From contig NZ_AP025730.1 in assembly GCF_023734135.1 (NCBI RefSeq), positions 124,001 to 188,000 on the forward strand: 64,000 nucleotides of DNA, given 5' to 3'. Of this stretch, positions 61,201 through 64,000 are shown in pieces (within the stretch, counting starts at the first letter, position 1; each line of letters begins with the position of its first letter). The notes below the pieces were generated by a model that searched no databases, was not told the DNA's origin, and was given only the letters and a program-made list of their open reading frames with translations. The position numbers and the translations under genes were made by a program. This DNA comes from Sphaerotilus microaerophilus (GTDB lineage Bacteria; Pseudomonadota; Gammaproteobacteria; Burkholderiales; Burkholderiaceae_C).

Positions 61201-61384
61201 CCAGCTAGGCGATGCCGAGGTGAAGGCCCAGGCCGCGCACCGCTGGTGTACGGCCGTCAACAACGACGGGCGCTTCGGCCGGTGGAGCTATCACATCGTT
61301 CGGCAGCCGCCGGACCTGATGAAGCTGCTGGACAAGCTGACGGGCATCATCGGACTACAGTCCGAACTGACCATGCAATCTTGA
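58199..61384 (+). CDS. res: Type III-like restriction endonuclease subunit (Res)
   Basis: The 1061-residue protein is a superfamily II helicase-nuclease. Helicase motifs are KMATGSGKTTVMGML near 168-182, ILVMNDEAHHAYRR (DEAH) near 348-361, VDLSATPFF, SVAMLSEGWDATTVTHVVGL and LLCEQVVGRALRRTSY near 678-693. The C-terminal nuclease motif is YLPDFIVDLTTGERLMVEVK near residues 980-999 (Asp...Glu-x-Lys). ATG 58199 overlaps the preceding stop. It cuts DNA after translocation in complex with Mod. Confidence 0.9.
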   Translation: MSQINAVEAPIINSPYDPPAFHWHIEEGKHPEKRPGRRLASYFFRVPDRAARGRKAKGQQSLLDDASKGQEYLLDLANLIRQRLREWRERDYAGATKVTRELLELWRSPDRSQRLFFAQLEAVETVLFLVEGPDDLKQGINVPSDEPGDDAKADGYKAFVRYALKMATGSGKTTVMGMLSAWSILNKVAQPQASAYSDTVLIVCPNVTIRDRLRELDPNLDELSLYRTRQLVPLHRMPDLRKGEVFITNWHNLERRELTDVNGTSAKVVKRGVPVEKLRTVKVGGKDAVTEADIRQQALTGAFDILRELRDNKGQLTGFEVKEVRYYESDTAFLRRVLGNRKGRSSAILVMNDEAHHAYRRGKLDAEDTFAIDEETAEVDAREATVWIEGLDRINKALGGRTNGVRLCVDLSATPFFIQGSGNEVGKPFPWVVSDFSLLEAIEAGLVKIPQLPTQDIGGTETPAYFNVWRWVQEIAEKEGHSGKLTPDVLMRYATQPIVQLADEWRKTAEQWSAQFKAGHRKTDVPPVFIIVCRDTALAKELYDWLANGNATYGAAPEQFRNAPGREWTVRVDSKVAEDIAEGGGKNDEARRLRFVLETIGKTGWPGNKVPEEYVAMVEKHNRKALEDDDNGLVTIDASVPPGRDVRCIISVAMLSEGWDATTVTHVVGLRPFGSQLLCEQVVGRALRRTSYAVDEATGFFREETAKVFGVPFELIPFKVEGGAQQPPSPPANQIYAVPAKAQFELAFPVVEGYTDPGVTRLTMDWPKVPTLELNPMTVPDVTLMKGLTTQDGALAAYGPGAADVVNLEQWRAKVRVQQVAFTMAKVLTQQWLADRGDVIPTHRLFPQLLGYTTRFLAEKLKLSGNRAPQDVALNPYFQQAVGILFDSLVPVDESGKTQERPIIVPGPAGERSTRHVEFFTGRQPWPVQKCHLNAIVADTKTWEQAAATALDAHEGVAKWVKNDHLGFIVPYRKDGIRRRYLPDFIVDLTTGERLMVEVKGQLGDAEVKAQAAHRWCTAVNNDGRFGRWSYHIVRQPPDLMKLLDKLTGIIGLQSELTMQS

Positions 61385-61411
61385 TCGCTGGAGCCGACGC
61401 ACGCCCACTGA

Positions 61412-61430
61412 AGTCCAAGAATGAGTCCAA
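61412..61430 (+). repeat. Direct repeat AGTCCAA near the right island end
   Basis: AGTCCAA at 61412-61418 and again at 61424-61430, 12 bp apart, with a further TTCCAA nearby. Related TCCAAG and TCCAAC words lie beside attL. They are candidates for integrase arm-binding sites. Confidence 0.4.
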
Positions 61431-61489
61431 ATAAACGATCAGTGTCATAAAACTCGTTCCAATTCATGGACTTAAGTACATTTTTCCTA

Positions 61490-61507
61490 TTCTGCATCGG
61501 CAAGTAA
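61490..61507 (+). repeat. attR: attR of the mnmE island
   Basis: TTCTGCATCGGCAAGTAA reads as an orphan mnmE tail (Phe-Cys-Ile-Gly-Lys-stop). It pairs with attL at 50636-50653. Confidence 0.88.
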
Positions 61508-61708
61508 GGGCCGCGCAGCAGGCTGCCCCACTGCGACGCTGTTGCGCCATGGCGTCTCGACCCGTACACGCGTCAAGGTCGTGGTTCGCCGTGGGCCGGC
61601 CGCAGGGCACAATGCCGATGGGCGATTTGCCAGATCGCTGCTGTTTTTTCGCGCGGACGGTACGGCCAAGGGGAGGCCGGTACGAAGTCGCTGGGATTGG
61701 AGAACCGG

Positions 61709-62176
61709 ATGGGTATCGAGGAACTGGTGCAGGCCGTGCAGTCGCTCAACACCGACGACGCCTTCCACGCCCGCCTGGACGCGGCACAGTGGCGCACCCT
61801 GGGAGCCTACCTGACGGGCTACCAGGCCCGGCCCGGGGATCTGCTGATCCGCCAGGGCGATGCGGACCGCACTGCCTACTTCCTTGCCCGCGGGACCCTG
61901 CAGGTCTACGTGCCGGGCGCCGCACCGGCGCTGTCACGCATCGCCATGCTGCGCCCTGGCGCGATCGTCGGCGAAACCGGGCTGTTCAGCGCCCAACCGC
62001 ATTCAGCCAACGTCGAAGCGATGACCGCCGTGACCGTCTGGGCGCTGCACCTGCCGCGCTTCGAGGAACTGGTGCAGCGTGCTCCCGCCATTGCCATCGA
62101 GGTGATGCGTGCCGCCGGGGCGGTGCTGGTGGCGCGCATGCGGGCCAACATGGCACTGCATATCGCGGTGGCCTGA
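61709..62176 (+). CDS. Cyclic-nucleotide-binding domain protein without HTH
   Basis: The 155-residue product is a single CNB domain: YQARPGDLLIRQGDADRTAY, FLARGTLQVYVPG and RIAMLRPGAIVGETGLFSAQ (phosphate-binding cassette with GETG). It ends after a C-helix without a DNA-binding domain, so it probably acts by protein contact. ATG 61709 follows GGAG at 6 bp; a TTG 12 bp upstream lies inside that site. It is the first host gene after the island. Confidence 0.85.
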   Translation: MGIEELVQAVQSLNTDDAFHARLDAAQWRTLGAYLTGYQARPGDLLIRQGDADRTAYFLARGTLQVYVPGAAPALSRIAMLRPGAIVGETGLFSAQPHSANVEAMTAVTVWALHLPRFEELVQRAPAIAIEVMRAAGAVLVARMRANMALHIAVA

Positions 62177-62215
62177 TCCCACGCCAGGCAGTCCGCGCGG
62201 CGCAACGCGCCGGCA

Positions 62216-64000
62216 TCAACCCCGCAGCAGCTTGCTCTCGGCCAGCGCGAGGGGCTCGGGCTGGCCACTGAGCACCAGCACGTCGCCGCCAGCCAGCGTG
62301 AGGTCATCCGCGCCCGGCACGACCTGGCCGGAAGCCCGCCGCACCGACACCACCGACACCCCCAGCGCGTGCAGCGCCAACTCGCCCAGCGGGCTGCCCA
62401 GATGCGGCGCCCCGGGCGGCAGGGCCACCGTCTGCAGACGCTCCTGCTGCAAGTCCTCCGTGGTGTCGTCGTCGGCGCCATGGAAGTAGCCACGCAGCAG
62501 GCCGTAGCGCGCGTCACGCGCATCGCGGGTGATGCGGATCACCCGGCGCATCGGCACGCCCACCAGCGCCAACGCATGGCTGGCGAGCATCAGTGAACCT
62601 TCGATGGCCTCGGGCACCACCTCGGTGGCACCGGCGGCGCGCAGCCTCTCCAGGTCGCTGTCGTCGATGGTGCGCACCACCACGGGCACATGCGCAGCGT
62701 GTTCGCGCACGTGCTGCAGCACCTTGAGCGCCGAGGCCGTGTCGTGGTAGCTGACCACCACCGCGCTGGCACGCGCCAGGCCGGCGGCGATCAGGCTGGG
62801 CAGGCGCGCCGCGTCACCAAAGACCACGCTCTGCCCTGCGGCGGCGGCCTGGCGCACGCGGTCAGGATCGAGGTCCAGGGCCATGTAGGGGATGTGCTCC
62901 TGGTCGAGCATGCGCGCCAGGTTCTGGCCACTGCGGCCGTAGCCGCAGATGATCACGTGGGCCGAGGTGCGGATGGACTTGCGCGCGATGCTGGTCAGCT
63001 GCACCGACTGCAGCAGCCAGTCGGTGGCCGACAGCTTCATCACGATGCGGTCGCTGCCCAGGATGATGAAGGGCGTGGCGAGCATCGAGATCACCATCGC
63101 GGCCAGCACCGGGCTGATCCAGCGCGCACCGATCAGGTCGTGGTCAGCGCCCAGGGTCAGCAGCACGAAGCCGAACTCGCCCGCCTGCGCGAGGTACAGG
63201 CCGGTGCGCAGCGCCACCCCCGGTGCCGCACTGAAGGCCCGCGCCAGCAGTGCAACCATGCCGGCCTTGGCCAGCACCGGCAGGGTGGACAGCACCAGCA
63301 CCAGGTGCCATTCCGCCAGCACGGCGCGCCAGTCCAGCTTCATGCCGATGGTGATGAAGAACAGCCCCAGCAGCACGTCGTGGAAGGGCCGGATGTCGGT
63401 CTCCACCTGGTGCTTGTATTCGGTTTCGGCGATCAGCATGCCGGCAACGAACGCACCCAGCGCGAGCGACAGCCCGGCGTGCTCGGTGAGCCAGGCCAGG
63501 CTCAGCGTCACCAGCAGCAGGTTGAGGACGAACAGTTCCTCGCTCTTGCGCCGCGCCACCAGCGTGAGCCACCAGCGCATCAGACGCTGCCCGCCCCAGA
63601 GCAGCAGCCCGAGCAGCACGGTGGCCTTGCCCAGCGCCAGCGCCAGGGTGCGCCAGAGGTCTCCGCCCCCCAGTGCGAGCGAGGGAATCAGTACCAGCAG
63701 GGGCACCACGGCCAGATCCTGGAACAGCAGCACGCCCATCACGCGCCGGCCGTGCTCACTTTCCAGTTCCAGCCGCTCGGCCATCATCTTGGCGACGATC
63801 GCCGTGCTGGACATGGCCATCGCCGCGCCCAGCGCCACGGCACCCTGCCAGTCCAGCTCCCAGGTGCGCTCGAACAGCAGGGCATACAACCAGGTCAGCC
63901 CCACGTTGCCCAGCACCGCACCGAAGATGGTCAACACCACCTGCCCCATGCCCAGCCCGAACACGAGGCGCTGCATGCTGCGCAGCTTGGGCAGGTTGAA
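62216..64000 (-). CDS. Kef/YbaL-type monovalent cation:proton antiporter (partial, 5' end outside window)
   Basis: At least 594 residues are visible. The N-terminal two thirds is a CPA2 antiporter with many membrane helices (for example GAAMAMSSTAIVAKMMAERL and LALGAFVAGMLIAETEYKHQ). Next come an RCK/TrkA-N domain with HVIICGYGRSGQNLARMLDQ and a TrkA-C domain at the end with QVVPGADDLTLAGGDVLVLSG. Proteins of this type release K+ or Na+ in exchange for protons under stress. The first residues lie beyond 64000. It converges on the CNB gene. Confidence 0.9.
   Translation of the reverse strand, partial: FNLPKLRSMQRLVFGLGMGQVVLTIFGAVLGNVGLTWLYALLFERTWELDWQGAVALGAAMAMSSTAIVAKMMAERLELESEHGRRVMGVLLFQDLAVVPLLVLIPSLALGGGDLWRTLALALGKATVLLGLLLWGGQRLMRWWLTLVARRKSEELFVLNLLLVTLSLAWLTEHAGLSLALGAFVAGMLIAETEYKHQVETDIRPFHDVLLGLFFITIGMKLDWRAVLAEWHLVLVLSTLPVLAKAGMVALLARAFSAAPGVALRTGLYLAQAGEFGFVLLTLGADHDLIGARWISPVLAAMVISMLATPFIILGSDRIVMKLSATDWLLQSVQLTSIARKSIRTSAHVIICGYGRSGQNLARMLDQEHIPYMALDLDPDRVRQAAAAGQSVVFGDAARLPSLIAAGLARASAVVVSYHDTASALKVLQHVREHAAHVPVVVRTIDDSDLERLRAAGATEVVPEAIEGSLMLASHALALVGVPMRRVIRITRDARDARYGLLRGYFHGADDDTTEDLQQERLQTVALPPGAPHLGSPLGELALHALGVSVVSVRRASGQVVPGADDLTLAGGDVLVLSGQPEPLALAESKLLRG

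Larger units (their letters stand above)
50636..61507. mobile_element. Genomic island inserted at the 3' end of mnmE, about 10.9 kb
   Basis: Bounded by near-identical 18-bp repeats, with an integrase gene right after the left repeat. Cargo: AlpA-like regulator, HTH/zinc-ribbon protein, second tyrosine recombinase, and a three-gene type III restriction-modification operon. No conjugation or replication genes are seen, so it would need a helper to move. Base composition is near that of the host except inside mod. Confidence 0.88.

Overview
The window looks like the replication-origin region of a high-GC betaproteobacterium, probably order Burkholderiales. The evidence is the order gyrB-dnaN-dnaA / rpmH-rnpA-yidD-yidC-mnmE, the paired lpxL-type genes divergent from metK, the dapF-DUF484-xerC cluster, and a very GC-rich codon bias. 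The genus is not resolvable by eye; naming the order is an inference.

Layout. 1-20.3 kb is ordinary core chromosome: a TlpA-like thioredoxin (partial), gatB, pyrE plus a DUF4124 protein, ilvD, an AmmeMemoRadiSam pair (MEMO-AMMECR1 fusion and radical SAM enzyme), an outer-membrane protein, xerC-DUF484-dapF, a thioesterase, an APH-type phosphotransferase, a hydroxypyruvate-isomerase-like enzyme, a TPR protein, two lipid A acyltransferases, metK and one unrecognised gene. 20.4-26.3 kb is a four-gene minus-strand operon: soluble [NiFe]-hydrogenase small and large subunits, a hydrogenase maturation protease, and a three-PAS GGDEF-EAL protein. Together they suggest H2 sensing coupled to cyclic-di-GMP. 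The large-subunit gene is split by a perfect 224-bp tandem duplication, and the small subunit has no ATG/GTG/TTG start that includes its first cluster cysteine. 26.5-33.5 kb holds an MBL-fold hydrolase, a LysR remnant, two convergent TerC-UspA fusion genes, a membrane-anchored metallophosphoesterase, an SRPBCC fragment and a small membrane protein.

33.6-40.1 kb is an accessory, partly low-GC region: a NERD-helicase, a dGTPase-like HD gene broken by a homopolymer frameshift and by a complete insertion sequence (13-bp inverted repeats, 5-bp target duplication CTAAT), a small gene overlapping it by 4 bp that resembles archaeo-eukaryotic primases, a frameshifted nucleotidyltransferase, and a BrnT/XRE toxin-antitoxin pair.

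40.2-50.7 kb is the origin region with the replication genes on one side and the rpmH-to-mnmE cluster on the other. 50.6-61.5 kb is a 10.9-kb genomic island inserted at the 3' end of mnmE, bounded by 18-bp near-identical repeats. It carries a P4-type integrase, an AlpA-like / HTH-zinc-ribbon / tyrosine-recombinase module, and a type III restriction-modification operon with an extra RNase H-like gene between mod and res. After the island come a stand-alone cyclic-nucleotide-binding protein and a partial Kef-type cation/proton antiporter that runs off the end.
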